DNA from: Oscillospiraceae bacterium
GTDB taxonomy: Bacteria; Bacillota_A; Clostridia; Oscillospirales; Oscillospiraceae
DNA: 6,087 bases
Assembly: GCA_017540945.1 (NCBI GenBank)
Contig: JAFYAB010000005.1
Location: forward strand, 1-6,087
Reading direction: 5' to 3'
Part shown: piece by piece, positions 1 to 4,996 of the stretch
How positions within the stretch are numbered: position 1 is the first letter of the stretch
Layout of the letters: the number at the start of each line of letters is the position of its first letter
Made by a program: the position numbers and the translations under genes
The notes under the pieces: model-generated
The model's input: the letters and a program-made list of their open reading frames with translations, nothing else
Told to the model about the DNA's origin: nothing
Databases searched by the model: none

Positions 1-178
1 CATCTTCCCCAACATCGAGGCCGGCAACATCGGCTATAAGATCGCCCAGCGTCTGGGCGGCTTCGCCGCCTACGGCCCCATCCTGCAGGGCCTAAACGCC
101 CCCATCAACGACCTCTCCCGCGGCTGCAACGCCGACGAGGTCTACAAGATGGCCCTGATCACCGCCGCGCTGGCTTAA
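1..178 (+). CDS. pta: Phosphate acetyltransferase, C-terminal end (partial)
   Basis: Pta interconverts acetyl-CoA plus phosphate and acetyl phosphate plus CoA in the cytoplasm, and with acetate kinase forms the fermentative acetate/ATP pathway. The reading frame enters from the left edge (first full codon at position 2) and gives 58 residues before the TAA stop at 176-178. The visible part carries the characteristic Pta C-terminus: a NIGYK segment (residues 9-13 of the fragment), then AYGPILQGL (23-31), then NDLSRGC (36-42). The Ser-Arg of DLSRG is the known active-site pair of the family, and the chain ends ALITAALA, as is usual for Pta. The start and most of the catalytic domain lie outside the window. 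Whether an ackA partner lies upstream cannot be seen. A close relative, phosphate butyryltransferase, is less likely given the LSRGC context. Confidence 0.93.
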   Translation, partial: IFPNIEAGNIGYKIAQRLGGFAAYGPILQGLNAPINDLSRGCNADEVYKMALITAALA

Positions 179-193
179 GCAAAAGCCGTCGGC

Positions 194-231
194 AAACCGA
201 AAGACCGGCCCGTTTGGGCCGGTCTCGGTTT
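194..231 (+). terminator. Hairpin after pta, weak intrinsic terminator
   Basis: A perfect 10-bp GC-rich stem (AGACCGGCCC at 202-211, GTTT loop at 212-215, complement at 216-225) lies 23 bases after the pta stop. It is extended by AAACCG (194-199) pairing with CGGTTT (226-231) across an unpaired AA at 200-201. It lacks a clear run of T after the stem, having only the TTT inside the outer arm. Termination may therefore be incomplete and may let some transcript run into the downstream peptidase gene. Confidence 0.7.
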
Positions 232-263
232 CGGAACGAACAAAACAGAAGGGAGCAAAACCC

Positions 264-1112
264 ATGGAACAACGCCGACAGGGTCGATACGAGGCGCAAA
301 AGCGGCGGAAGCAAAGGACGCGCAGACGGATCCTGCTCAGTCCGCTGATCCTGGCGCTGCTGGCGGCGCTGCTGATCTGGGGCCTGCCCGCCCTCCGGGG
401 CGGAGCGCCTGAGGGCGGCGGGAGCACCGGCACCTCCACGCAAGTCCGGCCCGCCCAAAGCGGCGAGCTCCCGCCGGCGTCCTCCGACGCTCCGGCGATC
501 AGCGGCGCGGAGCCGCCCGCCTCCACCGGGGCGGCGACCACCGCAGCCCCGGAGCCCCCGGCGGACGAGAGCTGGAAGCTGCTGCTGGTGAACAGGGACC
601 ACCCCCTGCCGGAGGGCTATACCGTGGATCTGAAGGAGCTGCGGAACGGCCACCGTGTGGACGAGCGGATCTATCCCGAGCTGCAGCAGATGTTCGACGA
701 CGCCCGGGCCGCGGGGGTCTACCCCCTGATCAACGAATCCTACCGGACCACCCAGCGGCAGCAGGAGATCCTGGAGAGCTACATCGCCAACTATAAGGCC
801 CAGGGCATGAGCCAGGAGGAGGCGGAGGAAAAGGCCGGTTCCCTGGTGGCGAAGCCCGGCACCAGCGAGCATGAGCTGGGCCTGGCCCTGGACATCATCA
901 ACGAGAAGGGCGGCGACGATACCCCCGTCTGGAACTGGCTGCGGGACAACTGCTGGCGCTACGGCTTCATCCTCCGCTACCCGGCGGACAAGGAGGCCGT
1001 CACCGGCATCCGCTATGAGCCCTGGCATTTCCGCTACGTGGGCAGGGAGGCCGCCCGGGAGATCATGGAGCAGGGCCTCTGCCTGGAGGAATACCTGGCC
1101 GCGCAGCCGTAG
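264..1112 (+). CDS. Membrane-anchored VanY-like D-alanyl-D-alanine carboxypeptidase (peptidase M15B)
   Basis: This 282-residue protein is a zinc peptidase of the VanY/M15 family. Members remove the terminal D-Ala from peptidoglycan pentapeptides on the outer face of the membrane. The N-terminus is strongly basic (11 Arg/Lys in residues 1-22), followed by one hydrophobic helix (about 23-42), so it is an N-in signal anchor. Residues 46-100 are a low-complexity Gly/Pro/Ala/Ser/Thr linker that probably spans the wall. The catalytic domain (about 104-280) has ESYRTTQRQ (158-166), SEHELGLALD (201-210) and EPWHFRYV (252-259). By family pattern the zinc ligands are H203, D210 and H255, the catalytic base is E252 and R161 binds substrate. 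The ATG at 264 is chosen because AAGGGAG (249-255) sits 8 bases upstream. No promoter is evident in the 85-base gap after pta, so read-through is possible. VanY in the strict sense belongs to glycopeptide resistance; with no van genes nearby, a housekeeping wall-remodelling role is more likely. Confidence 0.9.
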   Translation: MEQRRQGRYEAQKRRKQRTRRRILLSPLILALLAALLIWGLPALRGGAPEGGGSTGTSTQVRPAQSGELPPASSDAPAISGAEPPASTGAATTAAPEPPADESWKLLLVNRDHPLPEGYTVDLKELRNGHRVDERIYPELQQMFDDARAAGVYPLINESYRTTQRQQEILESYIANYKAQGMSQEEAEEKAGSLVAKPGTSEHELGLALDIINEKGGDDTPVWNWLRDNCWRYGFILRYPADKEAVTGIRYEPWHFRYVGREAAREIMEQGLCLEEYLAAQP

Positions 1113-1147
1113 GCGCCCCTTTCTCACGCCCGCAGCGGCGCACAGAA

Positions 1148-1441
1148 GTAGGGGCCGATGCCCACATCGGCCCGCCCTGCCCCGCACGGATCAGGGATTA
1201 GGGATTAAGGATTAAGGATTAGGGCGGGGGAAGGGTACAGGGCGCAGGACGCAGGCACAAGGTATGTGACCCGCCCGTAGGGGCCGATGCCCACATCGGC
1301 CCGCCTTGCCCCGCACGGATCAGGGATTAGGGATTAAGGATTAAGGATTAGGGTGGGGGAAGGGCGCAAGGCGCAGGCACAAGGTATGTGACCCGCCAGT
1401 AGGGGCCGATGCCCACATCGGCCCGCCTTGCTCCACACGGA
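1148..1441. repeat. Composite tandem repeat, 129 bp + 122 bp + truncated third copy
   Basis: Three units begin with GTAGGGGCCGATGCCCACAT at 1148, 1277 and 1399. Copies 1 (1148-1276) and 2 (1277-1398) are nearly identical apart from a 7-bp length difference and a few substitutions in the GGGCGCAGG-rich stretch. Copy 3 stops after about 43 bases near 1441. Each unit has three parts. The first is a perfect hairpin with a 9-bp stem GGGCCGATG and CCCA loop (1152-1173, 1281-1302, 1403-1424). The second is a run of heptamers, GGGATTA twice then AGGATTA twice and GGG (1194-1224 and 1323-1353), present only in copies 1 and 2. The third is a purine-rich stretch ending CACAAGGTATGTGACCCGCC. The hairpin-bearing motif resembles dispersed intergenic repeats seen widely in Oscillospiraceae-type genomes; that comparison is from memory. 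The function is unknown; structured RNA, terminator or non-autonomous mobile element are possible. Confidence 0.9.
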
Positions 1442-1466
1442 CGAGGCACCAGGGGACGGGGGATGC

Positions 1467-1492
1467 GGATTCTTCGCTTCGCTCAGAATGAC
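1467..1492. repeat. Dispersed 26-bp repeat motif (source of the SERSEES pseudo-peptide)
   Basis: The 26-bp stretch begins GGATTCTTCGCTTCG and ends CTCAGAATGAC. On the minus strand it reads GTCATTCTGAGCGAAGCG followed by AAGAATCC, a motif known from intergenic repeats in many unrelated bacteria. Its false translations (SERSEES or LSEAKNP) recur in databases as spurious proteins. The outer bases ATTCT and AGAAT can pair around a GCGAAGC core. It lies 26 bases after the truncated third copy of the tandem repeat, so it belongs to the same mosaic. Confidence 0.75.
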
Positions 1493-1498
1493 CCGTCT

Positions 1499-1530
1499 GC
1501 TGCGGCGCGCACTGTGCGCCGCGACGCAGC
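1499..1530. repeat. GC-rich hairpin
   Basis: GCTGCG (1499-1504) pairs with CGCAGC (1525-1530), enclosing a second self-complementary core in which GCGCAC (1507-1512) faces GTGCGC (1514-1519). The core must open a few bases to form a loop. No T run follows on either strand, so terminator function is doubtful. It directly follows the 26-bp dispersed motif and may be part of the same element. Confidence 0.55.
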
Positions 1531-1553
1531 CTGTCCATCCAGGCTGGCTAATC

Positions 1554-1618
1554 AATTCGCGTATCTGGCGTATTTCCGTCCGGACAGGACATGATGGGAA
1601 TACGCCGGATACGCGATT
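1554..1618. repeat. Long imperfect inverted repeat, possible bidirectional terminator or small mobile repeat
   Basis: The left arm (1554-1577) contains CGCGTATCTGGCGTATTTCC. The right arm (1597-1618) reads GGAATACGCCGGATACGCG then ATT. The arms pair over about 21 positions with one T-G wobble (1566 with 1607) and two single-base bulges. The 19-base spacer holds the palindrome GTCCGGAC (1578-1585). On the plus strand the right arm ends in TTTT (1617-1620), which fits a terminator for the peptidase transcript. On the minus strand the structure starts 28 bases after the DUF3795-GNAT stop and could end the five-gene operon, though no U run follows there. The arm length and imperfect symmetry also suit a REP- or MITE-like repeat. 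Confidence 0.75.
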
Positions 1619-1646
1619 TTCGTGTCCCGGTTCTATAAAACGATCT

Positions 1647-2339
1647 TTATCTGTGAACGTACATCCGCGTGGGCTCCGGCTCGCCGTCGCCCTGGACCAT
1701 GCAGAGGAACTCCCAGCCGTACTGCTCATAGAAGCCGGTGTGGTCCGTCACCAGGTAGAGGGGGGACACGCCCCCGGCCCGCATGTCCTCGACCGCTTTG
1801 TTCAGCAGCCTTCCGGCCACGCCCAGGCCCCGGAGCTCGGGCTCGGTGTAGACGGCGCAGACGTTGGGGGCCAGGTCCTTCCGGTCGTGGAAATCGTTTT
1901 CGATGATGCCGAGGCCTGCGACGATCCGCTCGCCCTCCAGGCAGAGATACCAGTCGTAGGGCGTTTCCCCGGTCAGGCAGGCGTCCATGCATTCCAGATA
2001 GGCCTCCACGGGCACGCCCCACTTCTCATGGAACCACGCCGCCGCCCAGTCCCGGAGCTCCGGGCGCTGCCGGAGGCTGACCAGGCGCAGACCACGGACC
2101 CGGTTCATCCGTTCGAGGGCCCGGAGGTGGCCTTCGGATTCCTCATAGAAGCCCTTCATGAGCTCGCAGGGGAAGTCCGGGCATTCGCCGCAGCTTCCGA
2201 AGCCCCTGGCGCGGCAGCAGGCCACGGGGGCGCAGGCCCCGGCCTCCTGCCAGTCGGTCTTCCGGCAGTTGGGGCACTGACCGGAGCGAAAGTCCGGGCA
2301 TTCGGCGCAGTTGACGCCGCAGTATGCGATCTGGTTCAT
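1647..2339 (-). CDS. DUF3795-GNAT fusion: Cys-rich putative metal-binding domain plus N-acetyltransferase
   Basis: This 230-residue protein joins two domains. Residues 1-80 match the DUF3795 pattern: CGVNCAEC (7-14), CPNC (22-25), C36, CC (41-42), CGEC (50-53) and FPC (56-58). That gives 11 cysteines in the first 58 residues, consistent with zinc or iron-sulfur binding, which is inferred and unproven for the family. Residues about 84-225 are a GNAT acetyltransferase, with VAGLGIIE (140-147) as the central strands, the acetyl-CoA loop RGLGVAG (170-176) before a helix, and DHTGFYEQYGWE (199-210) as the typical C-terminal segment. The substrate is unknown. The ATG start at 2339 overlaps the upstream gene's TGA as ATGA and has GGAGAG (2346-2351) 6 bases upstream; the frame stays open to 2528, but that would lie inside the preceding gene. 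It is the last gene of the five-gene operon, and the inverted repeat at 1554-1618 follows it. Confidence 0.85.
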   Translation of the reverse strand: MNQIAYCGVNCAECPDFRSGQCPNCRKTDWQEAGACAPVACCRARGFGSCGECPDFPCELMKGFYEESEGHLRALERMNRVRGLRLVSLRQRPELRDWAAAWFHEKWGVPVEAYLECMDACLTGETPYDWYLCLEGERIVAGLGIIENDFHDRKDLAPNVCAVYTEPELRGLGVAGRLLNKAVEDMRAGGVSPLYLVTDHTGFYEQYGWEFLCMVQGDGEPEPTRMYVHR

Positions 2340-3268
2340 GTTGTTCTCTCCGTTTCTTCGCCGCTTTCCCCGCCGCCTCCCGTTCCGCCGGGATCGGGGG
2401 AGATCTCCTCGATGTGGTAGCTGCTGCGCTCCACGGTCAGATCGAAAACGCGCCTCGTGCCGTCGGGAGCGGTGAGAATGAGCCGGGTGTCGCCCTGCCG
2501 GACCAGCTTCGCCTCCACCGCCCAGCACGCGACGGCTTCCTCATAGCGGAAGCTGACCTCGCCGAAGGAGGGGTCCTCCAGCTCCGCGGTCCAGCTGTCG
2601 TCGAAGGAAAGCTGCCGGTCCTCGCTCTCCAGGAGGAGGGTCGTGTTGTAGCTGCTCCTGGCCCCGGTCAGCACCAGCACCGTCATCACCGCCAGGATCA
2701 GCAGGGCGACGGCCAGGCCCGCCAGTCTCAGCCCCTTCTTCCCGAAGATGCACAGGGGGTAGAGGATCACGGTGACGGCGCAGAAGACCGCGCTCAGCAG
2801 ATGCCGGGGGAAGAAGGAGAGAGCCTCCCGGAAGAAGCCCATATAGTGATAGCCCACGAAGGCCAGCATGGGGACCAGGATCAGCAGGCTCCACCAGGCC
2901 TCTTTTTTCATGTACCAGCCCACGAAGCCCATGGGGAAGGTGCAGAGGGTCCAGAGGAACCAGCCGGGATAGTACCGGAAGATCCCCCAGCCCAGGGAGG
3001 AGAAGGGCACCTGCACCAGATAGACGATGGGCTGGCTGATCAGGAAGAAGACAAAGCATTTCAGGCCGGCGTCCAGGGGCGTTTTGCTGTTGACGATGAT
3101 GAGGATGCCGAAGAGCACCCACCACTCGAAGGTGATGCTGATGTCCGCGAAGGAGGTATCCTTCGTGATGGGCAGGGCGGCCACGACGCCGGTGTAGACG
3201 CCGGCGATCACCGCGAACAGAATGAGTTTTTTCCAAGTCAGGTTCAGCTGACCGAAGCGCTTTTTCAT
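2336..3268 (-). CDS. Unrecognised integral membrane protein with C-terminal extracytoplasmic domain
   Basis: I do not recognise this 310-residue protein. It shows about seven hydrophobic helices (roughly 14-33, 44-60, 70-88, 102-120, 125-146, 156-175 and 180-201), many rich in Trp, Phe and Tyr. Short basic segments lie at both ends of the region (MKKR at the start, GKKGLR at 176-181). Residues about 205-290 form a soluble, probably beta-rich domain (SFDDSWTAELEDPSFGEVSF, then TRLILTAPDGTRRVFDLTVE). With a cytoplasmic N-terminus and seven helices this domain would face outside. The tail (291-310) is Gly/Glu-rich and probably disordered. The ATG at 3268 has AAAGGAA about 9 bases upstream, after a 24-base gap from the flavin reductase gene. 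The stop overlaps the next start as ATGA, so it is translationally coupled to the DUF3795-GNAT gene. No transporter, kinase or protease motif is visible. Confidence 0.85.
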   Translation of the reverse strand: MKKRFGQLNLTWKKLILFAVIAGVYTGVVAALPITKDTSFADISITFEWWVLFGILIIVNSKTPLDAGLKCFVFFLISQPIVYLVQVPFSSLGWGIFRYYPGWFLWTLCTFPMGFVGWYMKKEAWWSLLILVPMLAFVGYHYMGFFREALSFFPRHLLSAVFCAVTVILYPLCIFGKKGLRLAGLAVALLILAVMTVLVLTGARSSYNTTLLLESEDRQLSFDDSWTAELEDPSFGEVSFRYEEAVACWAVEAKLVRQGDTRLILTAPDGTRRVFDLTVERSSYHIEEISPDPGGTGGGGESGEETERTT

Positions 3269-3292
3269 AGCGTCGGGTTCCTTTTTTTGTGT

Positions 3293-3856
3293 TTATTTCA
3301 TCAGGGGGACGCCCAGCTGCCAAGCGCCGCCCACCCTTTCGCCAATCACATGGTAGGCCCGGTTGAAGGGGTCGAAGCAGAGGGGCGCGGCTTTGGCCAT
3401 GTCCAGCTGCCCGTCGGTGAGCGCCGACTCGTCCACGCTGACGTTGACGATCTCGCCCCGGAGGATGCAGCTCTGCTTGTTGAACTCGATGACCCGGCAC
3501 TCGATGCACACGGCCAGCTCGTTGATGATGGGGGCGTTCACCAGCGCGCTCCTGGTGGCGCTGAAGCCCGCCCGGGCGAATTTGTCTGGGGTCTTGAGGC
3601 CTGTGGCCATGCCCACATAGTCGCAGGCGGCGGCGTGGGCCGCGTCCGCCATGCTGACGGTGAAGGCTCCGGTTTTGGCGAAGTTCAGGCAGGTCTTGTG
3701 GCCGGGGGAGAGGCAGACCGACAGCTCGTTCTCCTCGCTGATGCCGCCCCAGGCGGCGTTCATGGCGTTGGGCACGCCGTTTTCGTCATAGGTGGCGATG
3801 ATCCAGACCGGCTGGGGAAGGCTCAGGGGCTTGGCGCCGTAGTTTTTTCTGCTCAT
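3293..3856 (-). CDS. Flavin reductase-like / flavoredoxin family protein
   Basis: At 187 residues this is the usual length for the FMN-binding flavin reductase-like (flavoredoxin) family. Members are cytoplasmic split-barrel proteins that bind FMN and transfer electrons or reduce flavin. The N-terminal half has the family signature: PQPVWIIATYDENGVPNAMN (15-34), then AAWGGISEEN (34-43), LSPGHKTCLNFAKTGAFTVS (49-68) and DYVGMATGLKTPDKFARAG (79-97). In relatives the ATYD...N.MNAAW and SPGHKT segments line the FMN site. The C-terminal half (about 115-187) continues the barrel. The substrate or electron partner cannot be told from sequence. The ATG at 3856 has an excellent AAGGAG (3865-3870) 8 bases upstream and overlaps the DUF1653 stop as ATGA. 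It is the third gene of the operon. Confidence 0.9.
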   Translation of the reverse strand: MSRKNYGAKPLSLPQPVWIIATYDENGVPNAMNAAWGGISEENELSVCLSPGHKTCLNFAKTGAFTVSMADAAHAAACDYVGMATGLKTPDKFARAGFSATRSALVNAPIINELAVCIECRVIEFNKQSCILRGEIVNVSVDESALTDGQLDMAKAAPLCFDPFNRAYHVIGERVGGAWQLGVPLMK

Positions 3857-4164
3857 ATTCGGATCTCCTTTTCGTTGATTTCAGGCATTTCCTGTTCTTT
3901 GGGAATGGGGGTGAAGCGCCGGAAGCGCCGGCCCTCCCGCTCCAGGGTCTCCAGCCACATGGAGGCCGGCCGGACCCAGAGCCCCCGCTCCCCGTAGAGG
4001 GCCCGGTAGACCACCATGGGCTCCTCGGTCTCGGAGTGGCGGGCCAGGAAGAGGACTTCGTAGTCCCGGCCCTTGAAGTGGCGGTAGCGGCCGGGCCGGA
4101 TGGCCGCCGCGGCTTCCTCGAAGGAGAGGGGAGCCGGGGCGTTTTCAGTTTGGAACTGCTTCAT
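3853..4164 (-). CDS. DUF1653 family protein
   Basis: This is a 103-residue soluble protein. The DUF1653 domain covers about residues 25-86: GRYRHFKGRDYEVLFLARHS (25-44), TEEPMVVYRALYGERGLWVR (46-65), then RFRRF (80-84). DUF1653 proteins are small and occur across bacteria, but have no established biochemical role, so only the family name is safe. The first 20 or so residues and the charged tail after residue 88 (PKEQEMPEINEKEIRI) are outside the conserved block. The start at 4164 is set by a full AAGGAGG (4174-4180) 9 bases upstream; the frame stays open to 4488, but that would run through the SRAP gene. It starts 35 bases after the SRAP stop, and its TGA overlaps the flavin reductase ATG (ATGA at 3853-3856), so translation of the two is probably coupled. 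Confidence 0.88.
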   Translation of the reverse strand: MKQFQTENAPAPLSFEEAAAAIRPGRYRHFKGRDYEVLFLARHSETEEPMVVYRALYGERGLWVRPASMWLETLEREGRRFRRFTPIPKEQEMPEINEKEIRI

Positions 4165-4199
4165 GGGACGGAACCTCCTTGGATTGGAAGCGGAGGGGC

Positions 4200-4832
4200 T
4201 CAGCCCGCCTTTTCGGCGTGAAAGACGCCCACGGCCCGGTCCAGCAGGGACTCGGGCCGCACCCGGGGATCCACCCAGGCTGAAACCAGCTTGTCCGGCA
4301 GGATCAGGGGCATGCGGTCGTGGATGGGGGCCAGATCGGGGACCGGGGACCGGGTCAGGATCACGAAGACCGGCAGCCCCGCCTCGATGCGGTAGAGGCC
4401 GCAGAGCCAGAGAATGGGCTGATCCGGGGCTTCGATCACATACTTGATCCCGGGCGTCCTTCGGTCCGCGGCCTCGGGCCTGGCCCACTCATAATAGCCC
4501 GTGGCGGGGACGGCGCAGCGGTGGCTCCGCCAGGCCTCCCGGAAGCTGGGCTTCTCCGCCGCGGTCTCGGAGCGGGCGTTGATCAGCAGGGCGGGGCGGG
4601 CCGTCTGGTCCGGCGCGCTCTGTCGGAAGCCCCAGCGCATGGGGAAAATGCGCTGCCCGCCCTCCCGGTCGGAGGCCAGGGCCGGGACCGCGTCCGCGGG
4701 CCGGACCTCTCCGGCGGTCACCAGCGGGATCCCCGCTGCCCGGAAGCGGCGCATGACCCGGGCGCTCTCCGCGGCCTCCCGGATGGGGTCCCATTCCACG
4801 CCCTTGGGCAGGATATAGTAGCGGCAGCACAT
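4200..4832 (-). CDS. SRAP-domain protein (SOS response-associated peptidase, YedK/HMCES-like)
   Basis: This 210-residue protein has SRAP family length and motifs. SRAP proteins use the amino-terminal cysteine, exposed after Met removal, to form a thiazolidine link with abasic sites in single-stranded DNA, which shields them at replication forks. Here the N-terminus is MCCRYY, so C2 is the expected nucleophile; the family usually reads MCGR, so the second Cys replaces the common Gly. Further motifs are MRWGF (65-69), NARSET (85-90) for DNA binding, PATGYYEW (109-116) with conserved E115, and IHDRMP (170-175) with conserved H171. All key residues are present. The ATG at 4832 is required to put Cys at position 2 and has AAAGGAG (4840-4846) 7 bases upstream; the longer open frame to 4982 is rejected. 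It is the first gene of the five-gene minus-strand operon, behind the promoter at 4863-4891. No LexA-type box was seen despite the family name. Confidence 0.93.
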   Translation of the reverse strand: MCCRYYILPKGVEWDPIREAAESARVMRRFRAAGIPLVTAGEVRPADAVPALASDREGGQRIFPMRWGFRQSAPDQTARPALLINARSETAAEKPSFREAWRSHRCAVPATGYYEWARPEAADRRTPGIKYVIEAPDQPILWLCGLYRIEAGLPVFVILTRSPVPDLAPIHDRMPLILPDKLVSAWVDPRVRPESLLDRAVGVFHAEKAG

Positions 4833-4862
4833 GGCGAAGCTCCTTTCCGCGTTCTGATCTGT

Positions 4863-4891
4863 ATTATAGCAAATGCGAAGCGCTTTTACAA
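4863..4891 (-). promoter_or_regulatory. Sigma-A promoter for the SRAP operon
   Basis: On the minus strand TTGTAA (4891-4886) and a perfect TATAAT (4868-4863) are separated by exactly 17 bases. Transcription should start near 4856, giving a leader of about 24 bases before the SRAP ATG. The spacer holds the 8-bp palindrome AAGCGCTT (4878-4885), which is too short to call an operator. It is the only strong promoter seen ahead of the five minus-strand genes. Confidence 0.85.
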
Positions 4892-4933
4892 TGCATTTTT
4901 CGCGGCGGCCGGCGGGGATTTTTCTGAAACAGC

Positions 4934-4963
4934 TTGCGTCCGGGGGGCGGGCTGTGATACAAT
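4934..4963 (+). promoter_or_regulatory. Sigma-A promoter with extended -10 for the sugar O-acetyltransferase gene
   Basis: TTGCGT (4934-4939) and TACAAT (4958-4963) are separated by 18 bases. A TG at 4955-4956, one base before the -10, makes an extended -10 that can compensate for the weaker -35. The start site should lie near 4970, about 27 bases before the ATG at 4997. It is back-to-back with the SRAP promoter; the two -35 boxes are 42 bp apart. Confidence 0.75.
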
Positions 4964-4996
4964 GGGACCGAAATCTGAGCAACGGGAGGGCGCCCT

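Larger units (their letters stand above)
1113..1646. other. Gene-free intergenic region made of mixed repeats
   Basis: These 534 bases separate the convergent peptidase gene (+) and the DUF3795-GNAT gene (-). No open frame here has a ribosome binding site or recognisable product. Most of the stretch is repeat sequence: a composite tandem repeat (1148-1441), a 26-bp dispersed-type motif (1467-1492), a GC-rich hairpin (1499-1530) and a long inverted repeat (1554-1618). Positions 1113-1147, 1442-1466 and 1531-1553 show nothing recognisable. Confidence 0.85.

Noticed and set aside
159..1187. A 342-codon open frame on the minus strand
   Set aside because: It is antisense to the VanY-like peptidase, whose catalytic motifs are intact. 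It also extends into repeat sequence and has no recognisable domain.
1148..1441. Possible CRISPR array
   Set aside because: Units are over 120 bp with nearly identical contents, so there are no unique spacers between short repeats, and no cas genes are present.
1334..1729. Small minus-strand frames over the repeats, with SERSEES- or LSEAKNP-like peptides
   Set aside because: These peptides are well-known false translations of a dispersed DNA repeat, not proteins.
1428..2420. A 330-codon plus-strand frame starting within the repeat region
   Set aside because: It starts in the truncated repeat, crosses the 26-bp motif and the inverted repeat, then runs antisense to DUF3795-GNAT. No ribosome binding site or domain supports it.
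2340..2528. Sixty-three-residue N-terminal extension of DUF3795-GNAT
   Set aside because: It would overlap the membrane protein gene by about 190 bases, is Arg/Gly-rich without homology, and the 2339 start has a ribosome binding site and an ATGA overlap.
2324..3997. A 557-codon open frame on the plus strand
   Set aside because: It runs opposite the membrane protein, flavin reductase and part of DUF1653, which have clear homology or hydrophobic structure, good ribosome binding sites and coupled starts. Its translation is His/Gly/Asp/Gln-rich with no domain, typical of the antisense of GC-rich genes.
4878..4885. AAGCGCTT palindrome in the SRAP promoter spacer as a repressor operator
   Set aside because: Eight bases is too short to separate from chance, and there is no second copy nearby.
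4833..4982. Fifty-residue N-terminal extension of the SRAP protein
   Set aside because: It would bury the catalytic Cys2, includes the promoter sequence and lacks a ribosome binding site. The start at 4832 has a good site.
4833..4996. LexA/SOS box upstream of the SRAP gene
   Set aside because: I looked for a GAAC-N4-GTTC type palindrome in the divergent promoter region and found none; the GAACGC near 4850 has no matching second half.
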